From Streptomyces massasporeus (lineage in GTDB: Bacteria; Actinomycetota; Actinomycetes; Streptomycetales; Streptomycetaceae), in contig NZ_BMSE01000001.1 in NCBI RefSeq assembly GCF_014648995.1, forward strand, positions 992,001 to 1,056,000: DNA of 64,000 nt, in the 5' to 3' direction. A model generated the notes under the pieces. The model made no database searches, was not told where the DNA came from, and saw only the letters and a list, made by a program, of their open reading frames with translations. The position numbers were made by a program, and so were the translations under genes. Of the stretch, positions 17,423 to 25,546 are shown in pieces; the first letter of the stretch is position 1, and each line of letters opens with the position of its first letter.

Positions 17423-19006
17423 GTGAGAAAACGCGCAGCCGCGCTGTGCGGCGCCGCCGTCGTCATGGCCGGGACCTTCACGGCCGTTCCCGCCGAGGCG
17501 AGCGCACCCAGCACCGCGACCAGCACCATCCAGGCCGCGAAGCTCACCTGGAAGAGCTGCGCCACCAAGAACTACCCGACGCTGCAGTGCGCGTCCCTGA
17601 AAGTGCCGCTCGACCACCGCAGGCCGCACGGGGAGAAGATCACCCTCGCCCTGTCCCGCGTCCCGCACACAGCCCGGGCCTACCAGGGCCCGCTGCTGGT
17701 CAACCCCGGGGGCCCCGGCGGCAGCGGCCTGACGCTCGCCGGGTTCGTCGCGCGCTCGCTGCCGGCGAAGGTCGCGGCCCGGTACGACGTCATCGGCTTC
17801 GACCCGCGCGGCGTGGGAGCGAGCAAGCCCGCGCTGGACTGCAGGCCGGGGCACTTCGCCCCGGTCCGCCCGAACTCCCTGCCGACGACGCCCGCGATCG
17901 AGAAGGCCAACCTCGCCCGCGCCAAGTCCTTCGCCGCCGCCTGCGGCAAGAAGTACGCGCACCTGCTGCCGTACATCGACACCGCCGGCGTCGTCCGCGA
18001 CATGGACGCGATCCGGCAGGCCCTGGGCGCGAAGAAGATCAACTACTTCGGCTACTCGTACGGCACCTACCTGGGCGCCGTCTACGCCAGGTTCTTCCCC
18101 GAGCGGGTCCGGCGCCTGGTCCTGGACTCCGTCGTCGACCCGACGGACGTCTGGTACGAGGCCAACCTCAACCAGGACGTGGCCTTCAACGACCGCCACC
18201 GCGCCTTCCTGGCCTGGGTCGCCGAGCACGACGGCACGTACGGGCTGGGCACCGATCCTGAGAAGATCGAGGCCACATGGTACGCGATGCGCGCGACCCT
18301 CGCCAGGAAGCCGGCCGGCGGCACGGTGGGCGCCTCCGAGCTGGAGGACACCTTCCTCCCGGGCGGCTACTACAACGGCTACTGGCCGATCCTCGCGGAG
18401 GCGTTCGCGGCGTACGTGCACGACAAGGACCCCGAGCCGCTGGTCGAGGCATACGAGGACTTCGGCGCGGTCGACGCCTCCGGCGACAACGGCTACAGCG
18501 TCTACACCTCGGTACAGTGCCGGGACGCCGGCTGGCCGCGCGACTGGCGGCGGTGGCGTGAGGACAACTGGGCGGTCTACGAGAAGGCGCCGTTCATGAC
18601 CTGGAACAACGCCTGGTACAACGCGCCGTGCGCGTTCTGGCCGACGGACTCGCTGCGCCCGGTGAACGTGGCCAACGGCCAGCTGCCGCCGGTCCTGCTG
18701 TTCCAGGCGACCGGTGACGCGGCCACGCCGTACGAGGGCGGTGTCACCGTGCATCGCCTGCTGGCCCGTTCCAGCCTGGTGGTCGAACAGGGCGGCGGCA
18801 ACCACGGCATCACTCTGAGCGGCAACGCCTGCCTGGACAAACACCTGGCGGCGTATCTGACGGACGGCACCGTGCCGCGCGGGTACGGCGAGGCGGACGC
18901 GGTGTGCGAGGCGCTGCCGGATCCGAAGCCCGCGGCGGCCGGGACGGCGGCGTCGGCCCCGTCGAACGGCTCGGCGCTGCACGGCCTGCTCGGCTTCCGG
19001 CACTGA
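17423..19006 (+). CDS. secreted alpha/beta hydrolase, tripeptidyl aminopeptidase (SlpD/SlpE/TAP) family
   Basis: 527 residues from the GTG at 17423, chosen because GGGAGGA lies just upstream and a signal peptide follows (VRKRAAALCGAAVVMAGT...PAEA). The oxyanion segment is 'LLVNPGGPGGSGLTLAG', the nucleophile 'NYFGYSYGTYLGAVYARFFP', and the C-terminal cap has 'LLFQATGDAATPYEGG' (Asp) and 'GGGNHGITLSGNACLDK' (His). This is the Streptomyces mycelium-associated Slp/TAP family, which removes tripeptides from the N-termini of secreted proteins. Only about 180 bases separate it from the radical SAM gene, but it appears to be its own unit. Confidence 0.92.
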   Translation: MRKRAAALCGAAVVMAGTFTAVPAEASAPSTATSTIQAAKLTWKSCATKNYPTLQCASLKVPLDHRRPHGEKITLALSRVPHTARAYQGPLLVNPGGPGGSGLTLAGFVARSLPAKVAARYDVIGFDPRGVGASKPALDCRPGHFAPVRPNSLPTTPAIEKANLARAKSFAAACGKKYAHLLPYIDTAGVVRDMDAIRQALGAKKINYFGYSYGTYLGAVYARFFPERVRRLVLDSVVDPTDVWYEANLNQDVAFNDRHRAFLAWVAEHDGTYGLGTDPEKIEATWYAMRATLARKPAGGTVGASELEDTFLPGGYYNGYWPILAEAFAAYVHDKDPEPLVEAYEDFGAVDASGDNGYSVYTSVQCRDAGWPRDWRRWREDNWAVYEKAPFMTWNNAWYNAPCAFWPTDSLRPVNVANGQLPPVLLFQATGDAATPYEGGVTVHRLLARSSLVVEQGGGNHGITLSGNACLDKHLAAYLTDGTVPRGYGEADAVCEALPDPKPAAAGTAASAPSNGSALHGLLGFRH

Positions 19007-19064
19007 GCGGGCTGACGAGACGCCTGGGGCGGGGAGTGTCAGTCCCGTGGTCCACCATGAACCC

Positions 19065-19463
19065 ATGAGTGAGCTGACGAGAATTCCCGCCCCCGACGGC
19101 GTCGCCGCCGCGGCCCAGTACAGCCATGTCGTCCTGGGCACCGGCCGTTTCGTGGCGATCGCCGGTCAGCTCGCGCTCGACGAGCGCGGGCGGCCGGTCG
19201 GCGAAGGCGATCCGGCGGCGCAGGCGCGCCAGGTCTTCGAGAACCTCCGGCGCTGTCTGGCGGCCGCCGGCGCGACCTTCGAGGACGTCGTCAAACTCAC
19301 CTACTTCGTCACGGACATGGCCCATATGCCGGCCGTCCGCGCGGCGCGCGCCGAACACATACCCGACGACCGGCTGCCCGCCGCTTCGGCGGTGCAGGTC
19401 GCCGCGCTGGTCCGGCCCGAGTGCCTCATCGAGGTCGAGGCGTTCGCGGTGGTCGCGCCATGA
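19065..19463 (+). CDS. RidA family (YjgF/YER057c) enamine/imine deaminase-like protein
   Basis: 132 residues (MSELTRIPAPDGVAAAAQYS). Signature features: 'FVAIAGQLALDERG', 'QARQVFENLRRCLAAAGATF', 'DVVKLTYFVTDM' and the C-terminal 'PECLIEVEAFAVV', preceded by the substrate-binding arginine (LVRPEC). RidA proteins hydrolyse reactive 2-aminoacrylate-type enamines released by PLP enzymes; several subfamilies have other roles. The stop overlaps the next gene's ATG by 4 bases (ATGA), so the two are co-translated. Confidence 0.93.
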   Translation: MSELTRIPAPDGVAAAAQYSHVVLGTGRFVAIAGQLALDERGRPVGEGDPAAQARQVFENLRRCLAAAGATFEDVVKLTYFVTDMAHMPAVRAARAEHIPDDRLPAASAVQVAALVRPECLIEVEAFAVVAP

Positions 19464-19987
19464 GGGGCCCGCGGATACGGGAGATGACGCTCGCCGACTG
19501 CGAGGGCGTCGCGGAGGTCCGTGTCGGCGGCTGGCGCAGCGCCTACCGGGGCCTGATGCCGCAGTCCTACCTGGACCGGCTCAGCGTCGAGGAGGACGCC
19601 GAGTGGCGTCGTACGCACCTCGCGCAGGCTGACGGCAGTGTGGTGAACCTGGTCGCCGAGGACACCGGTGGCGAGATCGTCGGCTGGGCGTGCCACGGCC
19701 CGTACCGGGACGGGGAAGTCCGCACCGAGGACGCCGAGTTGTACGCCATCTACGTGCACCCGGATCAGGTGGGGCGGGGCGTGGGGCGGGCGCTGCTCAC
19801 GGAGTCGGTCGCGCGCTGTTCCGCCGCGGGCCACGGCCGTCTCCTGCTGTGGGTGCTCAAGGAGAACGACCGGGCCCGCCGCTTCTACGAACGGGCCGGC
19901 TTCCGGGCGGACGGCGCCGAGGAGCCCTTCGAGGTGGACGGGGTCGCGGTCCCCGAGGTGCGGTACACCAGGCCCCTCGCCCGCTGA
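19460..19987 (+). CDS. GNAT family N-acetyltransferase, translationally coupled to RidA
   Basis: 175 residues beginning at the ATGA overlap with ridA. The acetyl-CoA loop is 'VHPDQVGRGVGRALL', preceded by the beta4 strand 'AELYAIYV', and followed by 'LLWVLKENDRARRFYERAGF', the standard C-terminal GNAT motif. The N-terminal part 'VAEVRVGGWRSAYRGLMP' is common to a large actinomycete subgroup. Coupling with RidA suggests they are needed together, perhaps in detoxifying an amino-acid derivative, but the substrate is unknown. Confidence 0.92.
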   Translation: MRGPRIREMTLADCEGVAEVRVGGWRSAYRGLMPQSYLDRLSVEEDAEWRRTHLAQADGSVVNLVAEDTGGEIVGWACHGPYRDGEVRTEDAELYAIYVHPDQVGRGVGRALLTESVARCSAAGHGRLLLWVLKENDRARRFYERAGFRADGAEEPFEVDGVAVPEVRYTRPLAR

Positions 19988-20048
19988 CGTCGCGGTAGGG
20001 CGGGCTCCTCCCCCTGCTGACGTCGCGGTACGGCGGGCCCCTCCCGCG
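19983..20048. repeat. tandem duplication of a 33-bp unit at the 3' end of the acetyltransferase gene
   Basis: Two adjacent copies (19983-20015 and 20016-20048) both start GCTGACGTCGCGGTA and differ at only a few positions. The first copy includes the acetyltransferase stop codon. It looks like a recent slippage duplication in the convergent intergenic space and contains no gene. Confidence 0.8.
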
Positions 20049-20054
20049 CTGTCG

Positions 20055-20630
20055 TCACCTCTGCTTCGGGATCCGCCCCAGCGCCCGCACCGCCGCCTCG
20101 GCCAGCGCCGGATGCGCGAGCGCCTCGTTCAGGACGGCTCTGGCCCGGGCGTCGCCCAGCGCCCCGAGTCCGTCCACGCAGGCCAGCGCCACGCGGCGGT
20201 ACGGGTCGTGCGGGCGCAGCCGCCGCTGGAGCGTGGTGATCAGCGCGGGCACCGCCTCCGGGGCACGCAGCTCGACCAGGAGCCGCACCGGGTGCAGGGC
20301 GTAGGCGACGCGCAGTTCGTTGGTGGCGAGGGCGGCGGCCGCGCGGGCGGTGCGCGGATCTCCCAGCCGGGCCAGGGCATGGGCGGCGGAGGCACAGCGC
20401 GGGGGGTCACGGTGGTTGAGCAGCAGCACCAGGGCCTCGAAGGCCCGCGGGTCCCGCGCGAGCCCCAGCCGGAACGCGGCCAGCTCCCTCGCCCACAGGT
20501 GCTGACCGGGTTCGGTCAGCGCCGCCGCCAGGGCGTCGAGGTCGTCGGTCGCCACGAGCCGCTCGAACGCGGGCGGCGCCCCGGACTCCTGCCGTAAGCG
20601 CTCCGTGAGTGATCGCAACTCTTCGTCCAT
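20055..20630 (-). CDS. HEAT-repeat protein (contains a TTA codon)
   Basis: 191 residues from the ATG at 20630 (MDEELRSLTERLRQESGAPP). At least five ~30-residue alpha-helical repeats are visible, with the recurring pattern 'DPRAFEALVLLLNHRDP', 'ALARLGDPRTARAAAALA' and 'EAVPALITTLQRRLRPHDP', typical of HEAT or PBS-lyase-like scaffolds. These bind protein partners, and no enzyme motif is present. Codon 12 (plus strand 20595-20597) is TTA, so translation should depend on bldA. It diverges from the hydroxyacyl-CoA dehydrogenase gene and converges with the acetyltransferase. Confidence 0.85.
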   Translation of the reverse strand: MDEELRSLTERLRQESGAPPAFERLVATDDLDALAAALTEPGQHLWARELAAFRLGLARDPRAFEALVLLLNHRDPPRCASAAHALARLGDPRTARAAAALATNELRVAYALHPVRLLVELRAPEAVPALITTLQRRLRPHDPYRRVALACVDGLGALGDARARAVLNEALAHPALAEAAVRALGRIPKQR

Positions 20631-21027
20631 GACTCAGAGGTTAGGGGCGGCGCGAGCTGCGCGGGACGTACATCACAAACCCGGGGGCTGGCGCGCTCGT
20701 TACCCGCCGGTTAAGCTCAGACGAGCGAGTTACCCACTCGTATTTCCTCGCGGCGGTCTGGTGACGCGGCTGTCGCGGGAGCAGTCGGTTCGGTGCCTCA
20801 GGTACCGCAAGTACGGCTCGGCCCCGGGACAGGGCCGGTCGGAACCGCCGTTCCCTTCCGGGCGTGTGCACGCCCGGGGCGCGGCACCGGGCGTGTGCGC
20901 TTCGCAGCCCGGCCAACACCCGCATTTCACCACGCACCCGGTGCGCCCGTGGTCCGGCCCCTGCCGGACCGACTCCGGCGCACCCGGAGCGCGTTCCCCG
21001 TCGTCACCCTCATCCTGGAGTCCCGCG
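20631..21027. promoter_or_regulatory. 397-bp divergent regulatory region between the HEAT-repeat and dehydrogenase genes
   Basis: No credible gene. Three elements stand out. The first is a near-palindrome around 20699-20714 (TTACC-CGCC-GGTTAA). The second is a perfect inverted repeat CGAGT-TACCC-ACTCG at 20726-20740; both share the block GTTACCC. The third is a strong hairpin at 20858-20877 (CCGGGCGTG-TG-CACGCCCGG), without a U-run, in what would be the leader of the dehydrogenase mRNA. The repeated block suggests a two-site operator for a fatty-acid or acyl-CoA regulator, but I cannot name the protein. Confidence 0.5.
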
Positions 21028-22833
21028 ATGGCCACTCCCCTGTCCGACCCGTCCCAGTCCCCGCTGCAGACCATCGCCGTCGTCGGCCTCGGCACGATGG
21101 GCACCGGCATCGCCGAGGTCCTCGCCAAGGCCGGCCGCACGGTCGTCGGCATCGACATCAGCGAGACCCAGGCCGCGAAGTGCGTCGCCGCCCTGGAGGC
21201 CTCCACCGCCCGCGGCGTCGAGCGCGGCCGGCTGACCGAGCAGGAGCGCGCCGAGATCCTCGGCCGTGTCCGCACCTCCGCCGACCTGCGCACCGCGGCC
21301 GACGCCGACCTGGTCATCGAGGTGGCCCCGGAGTCGTACGAGGTCAAGCACCAGATCTTCCGGGAGCTGGACGGGATCGTGCGCCCGGAGACGATCCTGG
21401 CGACCGGCACCAACGCCCTGTCGGTGACCCGGCTGGCCGCCGACTCCTCCCGTCCGGAGCGGGTGCTGGGCCTGCACTTCTTCAATCCCGCGCCGGCCAT
21501 GAAGCTGGTCGAGGTGGTCTCCTCGGTGCTGACCGCGCCGGCGGCCGTCACCGCGGTCACCGACCTCGCGCTCGACCTGGGCAAGGAGCCCGTCGCCGTC
21601 GGCGACCGGCCCGGTTTCGTCGCGGACGGCCTGCTGTTCGGCTACCTCAACCAGGCCGCAGCGATGTACGAGGCGAAGTACGCCTCCCGCGAGGACATCG
21701 ACGCCGCGATGCGACTGGGCTGCGGACTGCCCATGGGCCCGCTGGCGCTGCTCGACCTGATCGGCGTCGACACCGCGCGCACGGTCCTGGAGGCCATGTA
21801 CACCTCCTCCCGCGACCGGCTGCACGCCCCCGCGCCGATCCTCAAGCAGCTGAGCGAGGCGGGTCTGACCGGCCGCAAGGCAGGGCGCGGCTTCTACACC
21901 TACGAGGCGCCGGGCAGCCCGGTCGTCGTGCGGGACGCGCTGACCCCGCTGGAGGGCGGCGACCTGGTTCCCGGCCGGGAGATCCGCTCGGTCGGTGTCG
22001 CGGGCTCGGGCACCATGGCCTCCGGTATCGCCGAGGTGTTCGCCAAGGGCGGGTACGAGGTGGTCATCGCCGCCCGCAGCGCGGAGAAGGCGCAGAACGC
22101 GAAGGCCCGGATCGGCAAGTCCCTGGCCCGCTCGGTCGACAAGGGCCGGATGACCGCGGAGGCGGCCGCCGAGACCCTGGACCGCATCACCGCCACGGGC
22201 ACCTACGACGACTTCGCCGGCGTCGACCTGGCCGTGGAGGCGGTCGCCGAGGACCTGGAGGTCAAGCGGCAGCTGTTCGCGGCCCTGGACAAGGTCTGCA
22301 AGCCGGGCGCGATCCTGGCCACCACGACCTCGTCGCTGCCGGTCGTCGCCTGCGCCCGGGCCACCTCGCGCCCGCAGGACGTGATCGGCATGCACTTCTT
22401 CAACCCGGCGCCGGCCATGAAGCTCGTCGAGGTCGTCCGTACCGTGCTGACCGCCGACGACGTCCACGCGACGGTCCGCGAGGTGTGCGGCCGGATCAGG
22501 AAGCACCCGGTCGACTGCGGTGACCGGGCCGGTTTCATCGTGAACGCGCTGCTGTTCCCGTACCTGAACAACGCGATCAAGATGGTCGAGGAGCACTACG
22601 CGTCGCTCGACGACATCGACGCGGCGATGAAGCTGGGCGGCGGTTACCCGATGGGCCCGTTCGAGCTGCTGGACGTCGTCGGGCTGGATGTCTCGCTCGC
22701 CATCGAGAAGGTCCTGCACCGCGAGTTCCGCGACCCGGGGCTCGCTCCGGCGCCGCTGCTGGAGCACCTGGTGGCCGCGGGCTGCCTCGGCCGCAAGACC
22801 GGCCGTGGCTTCCGCGAATATGCCAAGCGCTGA
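21028..22833 (+). CDS. duplicated 3-hydroxyacyl-CoA (3-hydroxybutyryl-CoA) dehydrogenase, two fused modules
   Basis: 601 residues from the ATG at 21028. Two complete dehydrogenases are fused: module 1 at about 10-295, module 2 at about 315-600. Each has an NAD-binding loop (GLGTMGTG; GSGTMASG), an 'HFFNPAPAMKLVEVV' block and a C-terminal 'GRKAGRGFYTY'/'GRKTGRGFREY' domain. Module 2 keeps the full catalytic set Ser435-His456-Glu468-Asn506 (human HADH Ser137, His158, Glu170, Asn208). Module 1 keeps His150 and Glu162 but has Asn129 and Asp200 in place of Ser and Asn. It probably interconverts acetoacetyl-CoA and 3-hydroxybutyryl-CoA, feeding crotonyl-CoA to the ccr operon downstream. It is separated from the TetR gene by 160 bp. 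Confidence 0.93.
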   Translation: MATPLSDPSQSPLQTIAVVGLGTMGTGIAEVLAKAGRTVVGIDISETQAAKCVAALEASTARGVERGRLTEQERAEILGRVRTSADLRTAADADLVIEVAPESYEVKHQIFRELDGIVRPETILATGTNALSVTRLAADSSRPERVLGLHFFNPAPAMKLVEVVSSVLTAPAAVTAVTDLALDLGKEPVAVGDRPGFVADGLLFGYLNQAAAMYEAKYASREDIDAAMRLGCGLPMGPLALLDLIGVDTARTVLEAMYTSSRDRLHAPAPILKQLSEAGLTGRKAGRGFYTYEAPGSPVVVRDALTPLEGGDLVPGREIRSVGVAGSGTMASGIAEVFAKGGYEVVIAARSAEKAQNAKARIGKSLARSVDKGRMTAEAAAETLDRITATGTYDDFAGVDLAVEAVAEDLEVKRQLFAALDKVCKPGAILATTTSSLPVVACARATSRPQDVIGMHFFNPAPAMKLVEVVRTVLTADDVHATVREVCGRIRKHPVDCGDRAGFIVNALLFPYLNNAIKMVEEHYASLDDIDAAMKLGGGYPMGPFELLDVVGLDVSLAIEKVLHREFRDPGLAPAPLLEHLVAAGCLGRKTGRGFREYAKR

Positions 22834-22993
22834 GCGTCCCGGCGACTGGTTCCGGTCCGGCGCGGAGTGGGGCGGCCTGCTCGGCCCGGACCGGTTCCAC
22901 CCGGCCGGCCGGGCCGCCCCCGGCCCGCCCTCCGGCGGCGGGGGAGAACCGGGCCACGCGCGGCGAGCTGCGCACATGCAGTACGTTCAGGGC

Positions 22994-23803
22994 ATGCCCC
23001 AGCCCGCCAAGTCCTCACGTACACCCGCCACGGCCGACGCGCCGGAGAGTGCCGCCGGCTCTCGCGCCGCCGCCCAGCGGCTCAAGATGCGCCGGGAACT
23101 GGCGGCCGCCGCGATGGAGCTGTTCGCGACCAAGGGGTACGAGGCGACCACCGTCGACGAGATCGCGGCCCAGGCCGGGGTCGCCCGCCGCACGTTCTTC
23201 CGCCACTTCCGCTCCAAGGAAGAGGCGATCTTCCCCGACCACGACGACACCCTGATCCGCGCCGAGGCGGTGCTCAACGCCGCGCCCGCGCACGAGCATC
23301 CGCTCGACACGGTGTGCCGCGGCATCAAGGAAGTCATGCGGATGTACGCGGCCCGGCCGGAGATCTCCGTCGCCCGCTACAAGCTGACGCGCGAGGTGCC
23401 CACCCTGCGCGAGGCGGAGATCGCCTCGGTGGCCCGCTACGAGCGCCTCTTCACCCGCTATCTCCTCGGCCACTTCGACGAGCGCGCGCACGCCGACGAC
23501 GCCAACGACGACCCGCTGCTGGCGGAGGTCGCCGCGTCCGCGGTCGTCACCGCCCACAACCACGTCCTGCGGCGCTGGCTGCGCGCGGGCGGTCAGGGGG
23601 ACGTGGAGGCGCAGCTGGACCACGCCTTCGCGATCGTGCGCAAGACCTTCGGCTCGGGCATCGGGGCCGGCCGCTCGACGGAGCCGCAGCCGGCCGTGGC
23701 CACGGCCTCCACGCAGGGCGAGGTACTGGTGACCGTCGCCCGCACCGACGCACCGCTCGACGAGGTCATGCGGACGATCGAGCAGGCCCTCAAGGAGCGC
23801 TGA
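22994..23803 (+). CDS. TetR family regulator, likely controller of the ethylmalonyl-CoA operon
   Basis: 269 residues from the ATG at 22994; an in-frame ATG at 22976 is also possible. The HTH is at about residues 32-75: 'AAAMELFATKGYEATTVDEI' then 'AQAGVARRTFFRHFRSKEEA'. The ligand domain ends with a ~50-residue tail rich in Ala/Thr that is unusual for the family. It lies between the dehydrogenase and ccr, on the same strand as both. A perfect palindrome sits inside the ccr promoter just downstream, so it most likely represses ccr and responds to an acyl-CoA. A terminator hairpin follows it. Confidence 0.92.
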   Translation: MPQPAKSSRTPATADAPESAAGSRAAAQRLKMRRELAAAAMELFATKGYEATTVDEIAAQAGVARRTFFRHFRSKEEAIFPDHDDTLIRAEAVLNAAPAHEHPLDTVCRGIKEVMRMYAARPEISVARYKLTREVPTLREAEIASVARYERLFTRYLLGHFDERAHADDANDDPLLAEVAASAVVTAHNHVLRRWLRAGGQGDVEAQLDHAFAIVRKTFGSGIGAGRSTEPQPAVATASTQGEVLVTVARTDAPLDEVMRTIEQALKER

Positions 23804-23825
23804 GCGCCCCTTCACCCGTGTGATG

Positions 23826-23852
23826 ACGGCCACCCCTCGGGGTGGCCGTTTT
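23826..23852 (+). terminator. rho-independent terminator after the TetR gene
   Basis: ACGGCCACCCC-TC-GGGGTGGCCGT: an 11-bp perfect stem with a 2-base apex, running into TTTT. It separates the regulator transcript from the ccr operon. Confidence 0.9.
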
Positions 23853-23960
23853 GGCATGTCAGGGGCCGTTTTGCAGGCCCTTGAAGAGCCCGTTCGATCG
23901 ATCATCGCTCATTTGTTACGTAAAGATTTCATCTGAGATCAAGTTCTGGCACTCAGTGCC

Positions 23961-23990
23961 TTGCGGGGTGACACGCGGTGTCATACGTTG
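23961..23990 (+). promoter_or_regulatory. ccrp: ccr operon promoter with palindromic operator in the spacer
   Basis: A -35-like TTGCGG (23961-23966) and a -10-like TACGTT (23984-23989) are 17 bases apart. The spacer contains the perfect palindrome TGACAC-GCG-GTGTCA (23969-23983). A repressor bound there would block RNA polymerase directly. The best candidate is the TetR product encoded immediately upstream. Transcription would start about 190 bases before the ccr GTG. Confidence 0.65.
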
Positions 23991-24185
23991 AAGAGGTCCG
24001 AGCGACGTCCCGGCAAGCTCACCCGCTTGCCCGCCCGGGCGCCTGCGTCACAGGCAACCTCCCGCGCCACCCAGCGCTGCCGATCAGCACCACCGCCGAA
24101 CCGACGGCACACCCTCAACCCTCAGCAGCACCGACGTAACCATCGGCGCCCCTCCCTCAGGGCGCTCACCGCCGGAGGCAACACC
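23991..24185 (+). other. structured 5' leader of the ccr operon
   Basis: About 190 non-coding bases. Two small perfect hairpins lie close together: GCAAGC-TCACCC-GCTTGC at 24013-24030 and GCCTG-CGTCA-CAGGC at 24041-24055. The ribosome site GGAGG is seven bases before the GTG. I looked for a cobalamin riboswitch, because the next gene product needs B12, and found no B12-box. The function of the leader is unknown. Confidence 0.4.
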
Positions 24186-25529
24186 GTGACCGTTAAGGAC
24201 ATCCTGGCCGCGATCCAGTCGCCCGACTCCACGTCGGAGGACTTCGCCGCCCTCCAGATCCCCGAGTCGTACCGCGCGATCACCGTGCACAAGGACGAGA
24301 CGGAGATGTTCGCCGGACTCGCCACGCGCGACAAGGACCCCCGCAAGTCGATCCACCTGGACGAGGTTCCGCTGCCCGAGCTCGGCCCGGGCGAGGCGCT
24401 GGTGGCCGTCATGGCCTCCTCGGTGAACTACAACTCCGTGTGGACGTCGATCTTCGAGCCGCTGTCCACCTTCGGCTTCCTGGAGCGCTACGGCCGCACC
24501 AACGAGCTGGCCAAGCGCCACGACCTGCCGTACCACATCATCGGCTCCGACCTCGCGGGCGTCGTCCTGCGCACCGGCCCGGGCGTCAACGCCTGGCAGC
24601 CCGGTGACGAGGTCGTCGCGCACTGTCTGTCCGTCGAGCTGGAGTCCAGCGACGGCCACAACGACACGATGCTCGACCCCGAGCAGCGCATCTGGGGTTT
24701 CGAGACCAACTTCGGCGGCCTCGCCGAGATCGCCCTGGTCAAGTCCAACCAGCTGATGCCGAAGCCCGACCACCTGTCGTGGGAGGAGGCCGCCGCCCCC
24801 GGCCTGGTCAACTCCACCGCCTACCGCCAGCTGGTCTCCCGCAACGGCGCCGGCATGAAGCAGGGCGACAACGTCCTGATCTGGGGCGCGAGCGGCGGAC
24901 TCGGCAGCTACGCCACCCAGTTCGCGCTGGCCGGCGGCGCCAACCCGATCTGTGTCGTCTCCAGCGAGCAGAAGGCGGAGATCTGCCGCTCGATGGGCGC
25001 CGAGGCGATCATCGACCGCAGCGCCGAGGGCTACAAGTTCTGGAAGGACGAGAACACCCAGGACCCGAAGGAGTGGAAGCGCTTCGGCAAGCGCATCCGC
25101 GAGTTCACCGGCGGCGAGGACATCGACATCGTCTTCGAGCACCCCGGCCGCGAGACCTTCGGCGCGAGCGTCTACGTCACGCGCAAGGGCGGCACCATCA
25201 CCACCTGCGCCTCGACCTCGGGCTACATGCACGAGTACGACAACCGCTACCTGTGGATGTCGCTGAAGCGGATCATCGGCTCGCACTTCGCCAACTACCG
25301 CGAGGCCTGGGAGGCCAACCGGCTCATCGCGAAGGGCAAGATCCACCCCACCCTGTCGAAGGTGTACTCCCTCGAGGACACCGGCCAGGCCGCGTTCGAC
25401 GTGCACCGCAACCTCCACCAGGGCAAGGTCGGCGTCCTGTGCATGGCCCCCGAGGAGGGCCTGGGCGTGCGCGACCACGAGAAGCGCGCCAAGCACATCG
25501 ACGCCATCAACCGCTTCCGCAACATCTGA
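24186..25529 (+). CDS. ccr: crotonyl-CoA carboxylase/reductase
   Basis: 447 residues from the GTG at 24186, the usual length for Streptomyces Ccr. It reductively carboxylates crotonyl-CoA with NADPH and CO2 to ethylmalonyl-CoA. Medium-chain dehydrogenase fold: the NADPH loop is 'LIWGASGGLGSYATQ' near residue 231. CO2-site residues known from Kitasatospora setae Ccr are recognisable: Asn81 (SSVNYNS), Phe172-Glu173 (WGFETNFGG) and His367 (IIGSHFANYREAW). The N-terminus 'VKDILAAIQSPDSTSEDFAA' is typical. It is the first gene of ccr-ecm-mcl-mch-mcd, with its own promoter and palindromic operator. Confidence 0.98.
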   Translation: MTVKDILAAIQSPDSTSEDFAALQIPESYRAITVHKDETEMFAGLATRDKDPRKSIHLDEVPLPELGPGEALVAVMASSVNYNSVWTSIFEPLSTFGFLERYGRTNELAKRHDLPYHIIGSDLAGVVLRTGPGVNAWQPGDEVVAHCLSVELESSDGHNDTMLDPEQRIWGFETNFGGLAEIALVKSNQLMPKPDHLSWEEAAAPGLVNSTAYRQLVSRNGAGMKQGDNVLIWGASGGLGSYATQFALAGGANPICVVSSEQKAEICRSMGAEAIIDRSAEGYKFWKDENTQDPKEWKRFGKRIREFTGGEDIDIVFEHPGRETFGASVYVTRKGGTITTCASTSGYMHEYDNRYLWMSLKRIIGSHFANYREAWEANRLIAKGKIHPTLSKVYSLEDTGQAAFDVHRNLHQGKVGVLCMAPEEGLGVRDHEKRAKHIDAINRFRNI

Positions 25530-25546
25530 GACAGCCGAGGTCATAG

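Noticed and set aside
23991..24185. Cobalamin riboswitch in the ccr leader
   Set aside because: The ethylmalonyl-CoA mutase needs B12, but the leader has neither a B12-box nor the conserved core; only two short hairpins are visible.
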